NCBI GenBank assembly: GCA_050699575.1
Contig: JBOHFG010000393.1
Coordinates: 1 to 21,887, forward strand
Reading direction: 5' to 3'
DNA length: 21,887 bases
DNA from: GCA-003244245 sp050699575
GTDB taxonomy: Bacteria; Actinomycetota; Actinomycetes; Mycobacteriales; Pseudonocardiaceae
Shown: positions 1 to 6,683 of the stretch, one piece after another
Layout of the letters: every line of letters begins with the position of its first letter
Numbering within the stretch: position 1 is the stretch's first letter
Translations under genes and position numbers: made by a program
Notes under the pieces: model-generated
What the model saw: the letters and a program-made list of their open reading frames with translations, nothing else
Database searches by the model: none
Told to the model about the DNA's origin: nothing

Positions 1-25
1 CAACGCTGCGGTCCGCGTGCGGCCG

Positions 26-162
26 TCGTGCCATCCCGTCGACCTCCACAAGGGCTACCACACCGCGTCAAGGGGGCAGACCCGAGGAATCCTCCGCCCA
101 GCCGAAAGTGCCCCCTTGACCCGGCGCGGCAGGGCTGGCGCCAGGTCGACGGGATGGCACGA
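26..162. repeat. Long concentric inverted repeat
   Basis: A perfect 20-base arm at 26-45 is the reverse complement of 143-162. Inside it a perfect 12-base arm at 67-78 matches 109-120, with nearly the same centre (about 94). The sequence between the two arm pairs is only loosely complementary. The structure could be a cruciform, a large hairpin transcript, or a replication, transfer or recombination site. It overlaps no credible gene; an apparent 61-codon frame across it is a by-product of the repeat. Confidence 0.8.
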
Positions 163-247
163 AGGCCTCCCGCTAAAAGGAGGGCAATAACCCCCGCCCG
201 GAGCGCCAAGTAGATGATGCGTGGTTGGATCCGCGCAGAACCAACAG

Positions 248-814
248 CTACGAGGAAAGGCCCTCGCCGTAATCGCCTGGTTCGTCGGACGGAGTGATCA
301 GGGCGAGGTAGACATGTTCCGTCGTGACCTCCGCCGAACAGGTCGCAGCGAGCAGGGCATAAGCGAGTTCCTCGCCACCGTTGGGTTCCGAGAGCCACCA
401 CGCGGCGGCGTCGACCAGGGCTAGGCGCTGCACCGCCGACAACTGCGCCTCCCGCTCACCGAGGACCGCCACGGCGGCCAAGCGTTGCCGGTTGGGGATG
501 GCGCGGGTGCCGCGAGGGGACCGCAGGATCGGTTTGTCGCCATCACCCAACGCGGACGCGGCCAGTTCCAGCGTCCGCGACAGCTCCAGCTCGTCCAGGT
601 GCGGCCGAGCTGAGCGGTTGAAGATCCGCGACACCGACGACCACTCCGCCAGCACCCGGGCCACCGACCGAGCACGCCAGGGCGCAAGCCGGAGCACCAC
701 ACTCGGGGACTCCTGCCCATCGAGAACCAGCGTGCCGCCGTCCAGCTCCACCACCTCACCCTGATCCAGAGCCACCCGCAGGAGGTCCGGGTCGAACTGC
801 GTAGGGTCTGGCAT
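248..814 (-). CDS. Hypothetical protein, 188 aa
   Basis: I do not recognise the family. The ATG at 814 is preceded by a purine-rich stretch (AGGAGGGGTGGAG), a good ribosome binding site. The predicted protein is acidic, soluble and mostly helical by composition, with no signal peptide or membrane span. An N-terminal part (about residues 15-45) reads like short beta strands (EVVELDGGTLVL, SVVLRLAPW). The C-terminal half (about residues 105-185) is Ala/Leu-rich and ends in an acidic tail. A long frame also runs on the opposite strand, but it has no ribosome binding site and an Arg/Ser-rich composition typical of shadow frames. The gene lies in the stretch assigned to the putative integrated element, so it may be accessory cargo. 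That context is the only clue to function. Confidence 0.6.
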   Translation of the reverse strand: MPDPTQFDPDLLRVALDQGEVVELDGGTLVLDGQESPSVVLRLAPWRARSVARVLAEWSSVSRIFNRSARPHLDELELSRTLELAASALGDGDKPILRSPRGTRAIPNRQRLAAVAVLGEREAQLSAVQRLALVDAAAWWLSEPNGGEELAYALLAATCSAEVTTEHVYLALITPSDEPGDYGEGLSS

Positions 815-894
815 CGGGTCTCCACCCCTCCTATCCAGGGTTGGGGATCAAGGCCGTGGGCAGGTGCTCGCAACACCAGCCCTCGGCCGTTCAC

Positions 895-918
895 TCAGGA
901 GGCGGGTGCGCCTCCTGA
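895..918. terminator. Perfect 10-bp hairpin, terminator-like
   Basis: A perfect 10-bp stem (arms 895-904 and 909-918) encloses a four-base loop. There is no T-run on either side, so classic intrinsic termination is not shown. GC-rich hairpins without U-tails are common at actinobacterial transcript ends. It lies about 80 bases upstream of the start of the minus-strand 188-aa gene, so it could insulate that gene from upstream transcription. The rest of 815-1147 shows no convincing gene. Confidence 0.4.
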
Positions 919-1030
919 TCTCACTTCCTCAGCCAGCAGGACACCAGGTCCTGCGCCTGGTCCGCGCCGTCTGCGCACGGCTAGTCCCGGCCAGCGCGTA
1001 GTCCGCAGCCGTAGACATCGCCGCGGTCGA

Positions 1031-1052
1031 CCGTGTAGCAGCCGTGTAGCAA
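1031..1052 (+). repeat. 11-bp tandem direct repeat near the putative att core
   Basis: Two adjacent copies of CCGTGTAGCAG (the second ends in A instead of G) lie at 1031-1041 and 1042-1052. A looser relative (GCAGCCGTAGAC) lies just upstream, around 1004-1016. They sit about 95-115 bases from the tRNA-Pro fragment. That is the distance and arrangement expected for arm-type binding sites of a tyrosine integrase or excisionase, but this role is inferred from position alone. Confidence 0.55.
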
Positions 1053-1147
1053 CGACTGACCACGGCAGCCATCCCAGGCAACCTCCACCACCGCGTCGGT
1101 GCAGGTGAACTATCTCCCTCACACGACCGCACACGGTCTGCCGAGGC

Positions 1148-1189
1148 TTTGGGAGCGAGGGGCCGTGGGTTCGAATCCCGCCACCCCGA
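1148..1189 (+). tRNA. Partial tRNA-Pro(UGG): 3' half only, att-like remnant
   Basis: The segment folds as the 3' half of a tRNA. It has anticodon loop TTTGGGA (anticodon UGG, proline, with G37), 3' anticodon-stem strand GCGAG, a five-base variable loop, and a T arm GTGGG-TTCGAAT-CCCGC. The acceptor strand is CACCCCG with discriminator A. CCA is not encoded (CTA follows). The five bases before the loop (GAGGC) cannot pair fully with GCGAG, and there is no D arm or 5' acceptor strand (CGGGGTG expected) upstream. Identity to a tRNA therefore starts at the anticodon loop. It should not be functional; it is best read as the core of an attachment site left by integration into an intact tRNA-Pro elsewhere. 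Confidence 0.75.
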
Positions 1190-1333
1190 CTATGAGATGA
1201 ACGTCGAAAACCATGGTAGGGCAGGGTGTGGTCCACGGGCGGTGGCCCGTTGGGCTGAGTGATCTACAGGTGAACGCCGCTGGGGATGGTGCGGCGGTGG
1301 TGGGTGCGTGGAGTCGGGGCGATAGCCAGGCCG

Positions 1334-1684
1334 TCAGCGGCGTTCATCCAACTGTTGCCGTACGATTTCTATGCGCTGGCCTGTAGTGTAGTAGAGACTG
1401 CGATACACCGTGCACTGCGGTCGTCTGTGGCTGAACCGCCGTATCCAGGTCGTCCACCCGCAGTATCGACATTGGCCCCGTTTGTTGACGCGGTGCTGGT
1501 GCAGCAACATGACTGCGCATGCAAGTAATCGTATCGCCTGTTCCTCGAGCTCCGCTGGTGTTATTGTTTTTTCTCCCCTCAGCTGGCTGGCCAGCTCCGC
1601 GAAGTGTTCGAGCAGCAGCCGGTACCGGGTTTCCCGCACGTTGCTCACGGCCGTACGGGTGCGCTGGAACGGTCGGCCACGCAC
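1334..1684 (-). CDS. Small CxxC protein, possible zinc-binding, 116 aa
   Basis: This is a basic, Arg-rich small protein that resembles a loosely defined group of actinobacterial hypothetical proteins. It has an N-terminal helical part (about residues 18-66, with ELASQLRGEK and ELEEQAIRLLACAVMLLHQH). A putative zinc knuckle follows: C72-x2-C75, then H87 and C91. The GTG start at 1684 has GGGGA upstream; internal GTG codons (V13, V16) could also serve as starts. It is divergently oriented to the HTH-TPR regulator at 1964 and shares a spacer of about 280 bases with it, so it may be that regulator's target or partner. Function is unknown. The opposite-strand frames here lack ribosome binding sites. 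The segment 1190-1333 upstream of its stop shows no gene. Confidence 0.6.
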   Translation of the reverse strand: MRGRPFQRTRTAVSNVRETRYRLLLEHFAELASQLRGEKTITPAELEEQAIRLLACAVMLLHQHRVNKRGQCRYCGWTTWIRRFSHRRPQCTVYRSLYYTTGQRIEIVRQQLDERR

Positions 1685-1716
1685 TCAGTCCCCATTCTCA
1701 CCTGTCCGACTTGGGT

Positions 1717-1802
1717 GGCACCGGGACGGGCGAGTGCCTTGACGTGAGGGGCGGGTACGGGGGCTCGGCCCTGATCTCACGACTCGCACCTGTCCCGGTG
1801 CC
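1717..1802. repeat. Long imperfect inverted repeat between divergent genes
   Basis: Three nested perfectly complementary arm pairs share nearly one centre (about 1760): 1717-1727 with 1792-1802 (11 bp), 1730-1735 with 1782-1787 (6 bp), and 1743-1748 with 1776-1781 (6 bp). The whole could form a hairpin of about 86 bases. It lies between the start codons of the minus-strand CxxC protein and the plus-strand HTH-TPR gene, so it may be an operator, a structured leader or a small RNA. Confidence 0.75.
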
Positions 1803-1873
1803 GTGTCAATCACTATGCCCGCGTTCTCGACCACCGGGCCAGTCCGTGTCGACGTAATCTGTGGGTGCAGATC

Positions 1874-1892
1874 TTCCCGGCGTAGCCGGGAA
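1874..1892. terminator. Perfect 8-bp hairpin upstream of the HTH-TPR gene
   Basis: The arms TTCCCGGC (1874-1881) and GCCGGGAA (1885-1892) enclose the triloop GTA. The hairpin lies about 70 bases before the GTG start at 1964. It may terminate incoming transcription or be part of the leader of that gene. It has no T-run. Confidence 0.4.
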
Positions 1893-1963
1893 TGCCGCCC
1901 TCACCTGCGGTGTCGTGATCGGAGTACCGTCTAGCCACCGACGAATGGGGGCGGAGAAACCAC

Positions 1964-3574
1964 GTGCAGTACAAGGCGCGCAGTCTCAGGCAGGAGCAGG
2001 TCTGGCTCTCGGCTGATCTTCGTAGCGAGGGCCGGACCTGGGTTGAGGTGGCCACGGTTTTCCGGGTGAGGTATCGCGTCAATCCCCGGGTGGCGTTCCG
2101 GCTGGCACATGCCTGGAGCCAACGGCGGGCCGCTGAGGAATGGAACCAGCGCTGGCCGGACGAGCCGAAGACCCTCAAAAATTTCTCGTATTGGGAGAAC
2201 TGGCCCAGCGCCACCGGCCATGAGCCGTCGCTCAACGTTCTCGGCAAGCTGGCGCGGCTCTACGAGTGCAGTGTCAGTGACCTCGTGGTGGATCAGTCTG
2301 ATTACCGCCACGTTGACCGCGCGCGCCGCACGCTGGCAGCGGCCAGGGGGACCGTGGCCGCGGGTCAGCTAGAATCGGCTTTTGCTGATCTTCTCAGGCA
2401 AGGCGACGGTGCCAACAGCGGTACCCCGTTCATGCTGTCCCGCGATGCGGTAGTGCTGGTGCAGCGGCTGGAGGAGGCCAGTTTCGCCGAGCTGGCGCAG
2501 GTGATCGTGATGTGGATGTACGGGCTTGGCTCTGCGGTGAGCCGCCGCGAGCTGCTGCCCAAGCTCAGCGCGGCGCTCGCGCTGGCCGCCGCGGCACCCT
2601 TGTTCGATGACCCAGGCGAGCAGGAACGGGTCGTCCACGTGCTACAAGACCCTTCGGTCTTCGACGAGTCAACGCTCCGGTACTGCACCGGGATGGTGAG
2701 CGCTCTTCGCCGCCAAGGAAACGCGCTTGACCCCCAGCTCACGCTGTGGAGTGTCCTGGGCCATCGGGACGTTGCGCGGGGTCTCGCCAAGTCGGCACCG
2801 TCCGAGCTTCAGCAATGCGCAATATCGGTGTATGCCGAACTGACGAGGCTGGCCGGTTGGCTGTGTTTCAATCTCGGCGACTACCGCAGTGCCCAGTACT
2901 ACTACGACGAGGCCCGCAGTGCCGCCCACGACGCCCAGAACATCGAGCTGGTCACTTTGGCCTTGGTCTCGATGAGCTACCTTGCCACCTGTCAGGGCAA
3001 GGCGCGGGTCGGCATAGACCACGCGATCGTCGCTCAGTCGTGGGCTGCGCGGACTGGTAACTTGCGAACGCAGGCGTATGCGGCCGATATAGCGGCGCGC
3101 GCTTTCGCAGGCGACCAGCAGGCTGACGCCTGCCACCGAGCCCTAGACACCGTCCGGGAGGCGGTTGCCGGGATCGATCACGCCGGCGATCCCCGGTGGG
3201 TGTACGTCTATGACGAGTCAGTCTTCTGGGGAACGACGAGTTACTGCGCTTTGCGACTTCGCGATCCGGACCGCGCGCTGGAAACGGTCACGAAGTCGCT
3301 CGCAATCTCGGATCCGGCCGATGTGCACAACTATTTTTTTAGAATGCTCTTTCACGGCGAGGCGCTCGTCCAGAAAGGCGAGATCGCCGAAGCCTGTCTG
3401 GTCATGGGCAAGGTTGTCACGCGCACCGCGACCTACACGTCGCTACGCCTCAACCAACGCATCACCGAGCTGCTGGGAACGCTGGCTCCGTGGCAGCGCA
3501 GCAAGCCGGTACGTGAGTTGACCGAGCTGATGAAGGCCTCTTCCCGGTCACCCCGGGGAAGTATCCGGACGTAG
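1964..3574 (+). CDS. HTH (XRE-like) and TPR-like transcriptional regulator, 536 aa
   Basis: The N-terminal part (about residues 10-115) has the layout of the XRE-type regulators common in actinomycetes. It includes a recognisable segment from LNVLGKLARLYECSVSDLV, the usual end of an XRE helix-turn-helix domain. The remaining roughly 400 residues are helical and contain TPR-like repeats, for example LAGWLCFNLGDYRSAQYYY and the helices after it, with TPR signature spacing of W/L/G/Y/A residues. Such proteins are usually cytosolic DNA-binding regulators whose TPR part senses a peptide or partner protein. The GTG start has GGAG eight bases upstream. The gene is divergent from the 116-aa CxxC gene and stands alone upstream of tig. 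The ligand and targets are not evident. Confidence 0.75.
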   Translation: MQYKARSLRQEQVWLSADLRSEGRTWVEVATVFRVRYRVNPRVAFRLAHAWSQRRAAEEWNQRWPDEPKTLKNFSYWENWPSATGHEPSLNVLGKLARLYECSVSDLVVDQSDYRHVDRARRTLAAARGTVAAGQLESAFADLLRQGDGANSGTPFMLSRDAVVLVQRLEEASFAELAQVIVMWMYGLGSAVSRRELLPKLSAALALAAAAPLFDDPGEQERVVHVLQDPSVFDESTLRYCTGMVSALRRQGNALDPQLTLWSVLGHRDVARGLAKSAPSELQQCAISVYAELTRLAGWLCFNLGDYRSAQYYYDEARSAAHDAQNIELVTLALVSMSYLATCQGKARVGIDHAIVAQSWAARTGNLRTQAYAADIAARAFAGDQQADACHRALDTVREAVAGIDHAGDPRWVYVYDESVFWGTTSYCALRLRDPDRALETVTKSLAISDPADVHNYFFRMLFHGEALVQKGEIAEACLVMGKVVTRTATYTSLRLNQRITELLGTLAPWQRSKPVRELTELMKASSRSPRGSIRT

Positions 3575-3710
3575 CCGCAGGGATGCTCCTGCCCGACGAG
3601 GCGCCCCCAGCAGCTGGATCGGAGTCCGCAGCCTAGACTTGGCGCACACCTCCTGTCCTGCGGCGACGGCTCAGCCGGCGCGTTCCCAATCATTCTCTGA
3701 GGAGTAGTCC

Positions 3711-5036
3711 GTGAAGAGCACCGTCGAACAGCTCAGCCCGACGCGGGTGAAGATCAACGTCGAGGTGCCGTTCGATGAGTTGAAGCCCGACTTCGACCGC
3801 GCGTACAAGAAGATCGCCAAGCAGGTCACCATCCCGGGCTTCCGGCCGGGCAAGGCGCCGGCTCGGGTTCTGGAGCAGCGACTGGGCCGCAGTGCGGTGC
3901 TCGAGGAGGTGGTCAGTGGGGCAGTGTCAGCCAAGTATGCCGAGATCGTCTCCTCTGGCGAGGTTCACCCACTCGGCCGGCCGGAGATCGAGGTCACGAA
4001 GATCGAGGACGGGGACCACCTCGCGTTCACCGCCGAGGTCGACGTCCGGCCGGAGATCGAGATGCCGGCGTTCACCGAGCTCGCGGTGTCCGTCGACGAT
4101 GTCACGGTGACCGATGCTGAGGTGGACGAGCAGCTCGACGGGCTGCGTTCGCGTTTCGGCACCGTCGCCACGGTCGAGCGTCCCGTACAGCAGGGCGACT
4201 TCGTGGTGCTCAACCTGTCGGCCACCGTCGACGGCGAGGAGGTTCCGGAGTTGGCGACCGCCGACCTTTCCTACCAGATCGGCTCCGGTGAGCTCGTTGA
4301 GGGCATTGATGATGCCCTGGTCGGGGCCGCACAGGGCGAGCAACGGGCCTTCACCACAACGCTGGCCGCCGGGGAACATGCCGGAAAGCAGGCCGAGCTG
4401 ACGGCGACGATCCAGACGGTGAAAGAGCGCGAGTTGCCCGCCGCCGATGACGAGTTCGCTCAGCTTGCCAGCGAGTTCGACACGCTCGAGGACCTGCGCG
4501 CCGATCTGCGCACCCGGTTGGGCCGGATGAAGGCGATGCAACAGGGCGTGCAGGCCCGGGACAAAGTGCTCCAGGCACTGCTTGCGTCCACCGAGATTCC
4601 CTTGCCGCAGTCGATTGTCGACTTTGAGTTCGAGTCGCGCAAGCACGACGCCCTACACGCCTTCCAGCATGACCAGCAGCGCCTCGGCCAGTGGCTGGAC
4701 CAGCAGGGCCACACCGCGGAGGATTTCGAGGTCGACCTGCGCAAGGCCGCGCAGGAGACGGTCAGCGCCCAGCTCCTGCTCGACGCGATCGCCGACGCCG
4801 AGCAGCTTTCGGTCACCGACAGTGAGCTCAGCGAGCGCATCGTCTACCAGGCGCAACGTCACGGCATGAGCCCCAACGAGTACGCCCGGCAAGCTCAGGA
4901 AGCCGGCGAGTTGGGCGCCATGTACGCCGACGTCCGTCGTGGCAAGGCGCTGGCCACCGTGGTCCGCCAGGCTACTGTCACGGACTCCACCGGAAACCCG
5001 GTCGATGTCGAGGCCTTGGTTGAGTCGACCGGGTAA
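3711..5036 (+). CDS. tig: Trigger factor, ribosome-associated chaperone
   Basis: Trigger factor binds the ribosome exit tunnel and helps nascent chains fold, with peptidyl-prolyl isomerase activity. The start MKSTVEQLSPTRVKINVEVPF and the ribosome-binding signature GFRPGKAP (about residues 44-51) are diagnostic. An FKBP-type isomerase domain begins near residue 162 (GDFVVLNLSATVDGEEV) and runs to about 245. The helical chaperone arms and C-terminal domain follow. The length of 441 aa is normal. The GTG start is preceded by GAGGAG at good spacing. The spacer 3575-3710 should hold its promoter; a TAGACT sequence at 3634-3639 could be a -10 box, but no clear -35 is seen. The gene directly precedes clpP1, as in mycobacteria and streptomycetes. 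Confidence 0.97.
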   Translation: MKSTVEQLSPTRVKINVEVPFDELKPDFDRAYKKIAKQVTIPGFRPGKAPARVLEQRLGRSAVLEEVVSGAVSAKYAEIVSSGEVHPLGRPEIEVTKIEDGDHLAFTAEVDVRPEIEMPAFTELAVSVDDVTVTDAEVDEQLDGLRSRFGTVATVERPVQQGDFVVLNLSATVDGEEVPELATADLSYQIGSGELVEGIDDALVGAAQGEQRAFTTTLAAGEHAGKQAELTATIQTVKERELPAADDEFAQLASEFDTLEDLRADLRTRLGRMKAMQQGVQARDKVLQALLASTEIPLPQSIVDFEFESRKHDALHAFQHDQQRLGQWLDQQGHTAEDFEVDLRKAAQETVSAQLLLDAIADAEQLSVTDSELSERIVYQAQRHGMSPNEYARQAQEAGELGAMYADVRRGKALATVVRQATVTDSTGNPVDVEALVESTG

Positions 5037-5062
5037 CAAGTCGCAGTCGAGCCCGGCGACAT

Positions 5063-5080
5063 GTAACGCTCTGAGCGAAC
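5063..5080. promoter_or_regulatory. Putative ClgR operator for clpP1P2
   Basis: The sequence has the ClgR signature CGC-N5-GCG (CGC at 5067-5069, GCG at 5075-5077). Its flanks (A before, AAC after) fit the published type WNNWCGCYNANRGCGWWS with one mismatch. ClgR is the known activator of clp genes in Streptomyces, Corynebacterium and mycobacteria. The site lies in the tig-clpP1 spacer about 130 bases before the clpP1 start, where an activator site would be expected. A possible -10 (TAAGGT, 5119-5124) lies downstream. Confidence 0.6.
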
Positions 5081-5209
5081 GACGGGCGCGCCAGGCCGTA
5101 GTCGGTCGTCACCTTCGTTAAGGTCGGGAGAGTCCGGTAGTTCGGGATTGATCTCCGAGTCGGACCTTCACTCACCGGACGTGAACCGGACGACAGAAGG
5201 CAGGCACAC

Positions 5210-5848
5210 GTGACCTCCCACCACATCGCCTCGGCCGTGCCGCTGCGCGACGCCCCCGCGATGCGGGGCGGCACCGCTGGCCTCAACCTGACCGACTCGG
5301 TGTCTGAGCGTCTGCTGCGCGAGCGCATCATCCTGCTCAGTTCCCAGGTCGACGACGACATCGCCAGGCAGATCGTCCCCCAGCTCTTGCTGCTGGAGGC
5401 AGAGGACCCCAAGCAGGACATCCGGCTCTACATCATGTCGCCAGGCGGGTCCGTGACCGCGGGGATGGCCATCTACGACACCATGCAACTGATCAAACCC
5501 GACGTGGCGACCTATGCGATGGGCCTGGCCGCCTCCATGGGGCAGTTCCTGCTGTCCGCGGGCACCCGCGGCAAGCGATACGCCCTCCCGCACGCCCGGA
5601 TCCTCATGCACCAGCCATCGGCCGGCGTGTCCGGCACCGCGGCGGATATCGCGATCCAGGCCGACATGCTGACTAGTACCAAGCGCGAGATGGCGGAGCT
5701 CACCGCCGAGCAGACCGGCCAGCCGGTGGAGCGGATCATCGCCGATGCCGACCGTGATCGCTGGTTCACCGCGGAACAGGCCCGCGACTACGGTTTTGTC
5801 GACCATGTCCTGACCCGCGACGATCAGTTGACCGATCCGAACCGCTGA
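5210..5848 (+). CDS. clpP1: ATP-dependent Clp protease proteolytic subunit 1
   Basis: This is a serine peptidase subunit of the Clp protease, 212 aa. The catalytic triad is visible: S109 in GLAASMGQ, H134 in LMHQPSAG and D183 in the DRDRWF segment. The substrate-binding strand MSPGGSVTAG is present. In actinobacteria ClpP1 and ClpP2 assemble into a mixed tetradecamer that works with ClpX or ClpC1. Here the two genes are adjacent, 16 bases apart, and surely cotranscribed. The GTG start at 5210 follows a purine-rich AGAAGGCAGG segment. An opposite-strand frame of 240 codons is a shadow of this gene. The putative ClgR site upstream suggests stress-induced control. Confidence 0.97.
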   Translation: MTSHHIASAVPLRDAPAMRGGTAGLNLTDSVSERLLRERIILLSSQVDDDIARQIVPQLLLLEAEDPKQDIRLYIMSPGGSVTAGMAIYDTMQLIKPDVATYAMGLAASMGQFLLSAGTRGKRYALPHARILMHQPSAGVSGTAADIAIQADMLTSTKREMAELTAEQTGQPVERIIADADRDRWFTAEQARDYGFVDHVLTRDDQLTDPNR

Positions 5849-5864
5849 GTTTCGAGGAGCTCCG

Positions 5865-6521
5865 ATGAACCACGAGCCCGGAGGCGTCATGCCCCACGAT
5901 CAGATGCCACAGTCGCGTTACGTCCTGCCCTCCTTCATCGAGCGCACCAGCTACGGGATCAAGGAGTCCAACCCCTATAACAAGCTGTTCGAGGAGCGCA
6001 TCATCTTCCTCGGCGAACAGATCAACAACACCTCGGCCAACGACACCATGGCGCAGTTGTTGGTGTTGGAGTCCGCCGATCCGGACCGTGACATCTGGAT
6101 GTACATCAACTCTCCGGGCGGGTCGTTCACCGCGATGACGGCAATCTACGACACGATGCAGTTCATCCGGCCGCAGATCCAGACGGTCTGTCTCGGTCAG
6201 GCTGCCTCGGCGGCCGCGGTGTTGCTCGCCGCCGGCACCCCAGGCAAGCGGATGGCGGTTCCCAACGCGCAGATCCTCATCCACCAGCCGGCCACTGAGG
6301 GTGTGTACGGGCAGGTCTCGGACTTGGAGATCCAGGCTGCCGAGATTCAGCGGATGCGCCGACTGCTGGAGTCAACGCTGGCGCACCACACCGGCCAGAC
6401 CGAGGAGCGGATCCGTGCCGACATCGATCGGGACAAAATCTTGACCTCTGTCGAGGCCAAAGAGTACGGGATCATTGACGAGATCACTCAGATCAGGAAA
6501 CTCTCTGCCGTTCGAACGTGA
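5865..6521 (+). CDS. clpP2: ATP-dependent Clp protease proteolytic subunit 2
   Basis: This is the second ClpP paralogue, 218 aa, with S115 in GQAASAA, H140 in LIHQPATEG and D190 in DIDRDKILT as catalytic triad. The longer N-terminal extension and RYVLPSFIERTSYGIKESNPYNKLFEER-type region (about residues 18-45) are typical of actinobacterial ClpP2. The ATG at 5865 has GAGGAG upstream and is preferred over the internal ATG at 5889. It forms an operon with clpP1. A GC-rich hairpin (6595-6606) lies in the spacer before clpX, so clpX may have its own promoter. Confidence 0.97.
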   Translation: MNHEPGGVMPHDQMPQSRYVLPSFIERTSYGIKESNPYNKLFEERIIFLGEQINNTSANDTMAQLLVLESADPDRDIWMYINSPGGSFTAMTAIYDTMQFIRPQIQTVCLGQAASAAAVLLAAGTPGKRMAVPNAQILIHQPATEGVYGQVSDLEIQAAEIQRMRRLLESTLAHHTGQTEERIRADIDRDKILTSVEAKEYGIIDEITQIRKLSAVRT

Positions 6522-6683
6522 CCCTGCGTAGGGCGACACGCCGAGCGAGCGGCGGAGCCAAGCCAGCTGGTCAATGTCAGGAAAGCTGATTCTCCCCCTG
6601 GCGGGGTCGGACGGGTACCGTCAAGCACACGCAGCCAGGCGCGCTGCACACCACGCGCCGGGAAGGACGAGAGGCCAGCACCC

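Larger units (their letters stand above)
1..1189. mobile_element. Putative end of an element integrated in tRNA-Pro
   Basis: The stretch left of the tRNA-Pro 3' fragment (1148-1189) is interpreted as the distal end of an integrated element. Site-specific integration into a tRNA 3' half normally leaves an intact tRNA at one end and only the 3' half at the other. With the fragment reading on the plus strand, the element should lie on the lower-coordinate side. Supporting signs are the long palindrome at 26-162, the 11-bp tandem repeat about 100 bases from the core, and one gene without recognisable function. No integrase, excisionase, replication or transfer gene lies in the window, so the element type is unknown and its left end is not visible. 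Confidence 0.38.

Noticed and set aside
895..1236. 113-codon minus-strand frame with a GGGIRTHGPS sequence
   Set aside because: That peptide is the well-known false translation of a tRNA antisense region; here it spans the tRNA-Pro fragment. No ribosome binding site.
5168..5890. 240-codon minus-strand frame over clpP1, and similar ones over tig, clpX, folC, nirB and hypF
   Set aside because: Shadow frames caused by GC-rich codon bias of the real genes; none has family features.
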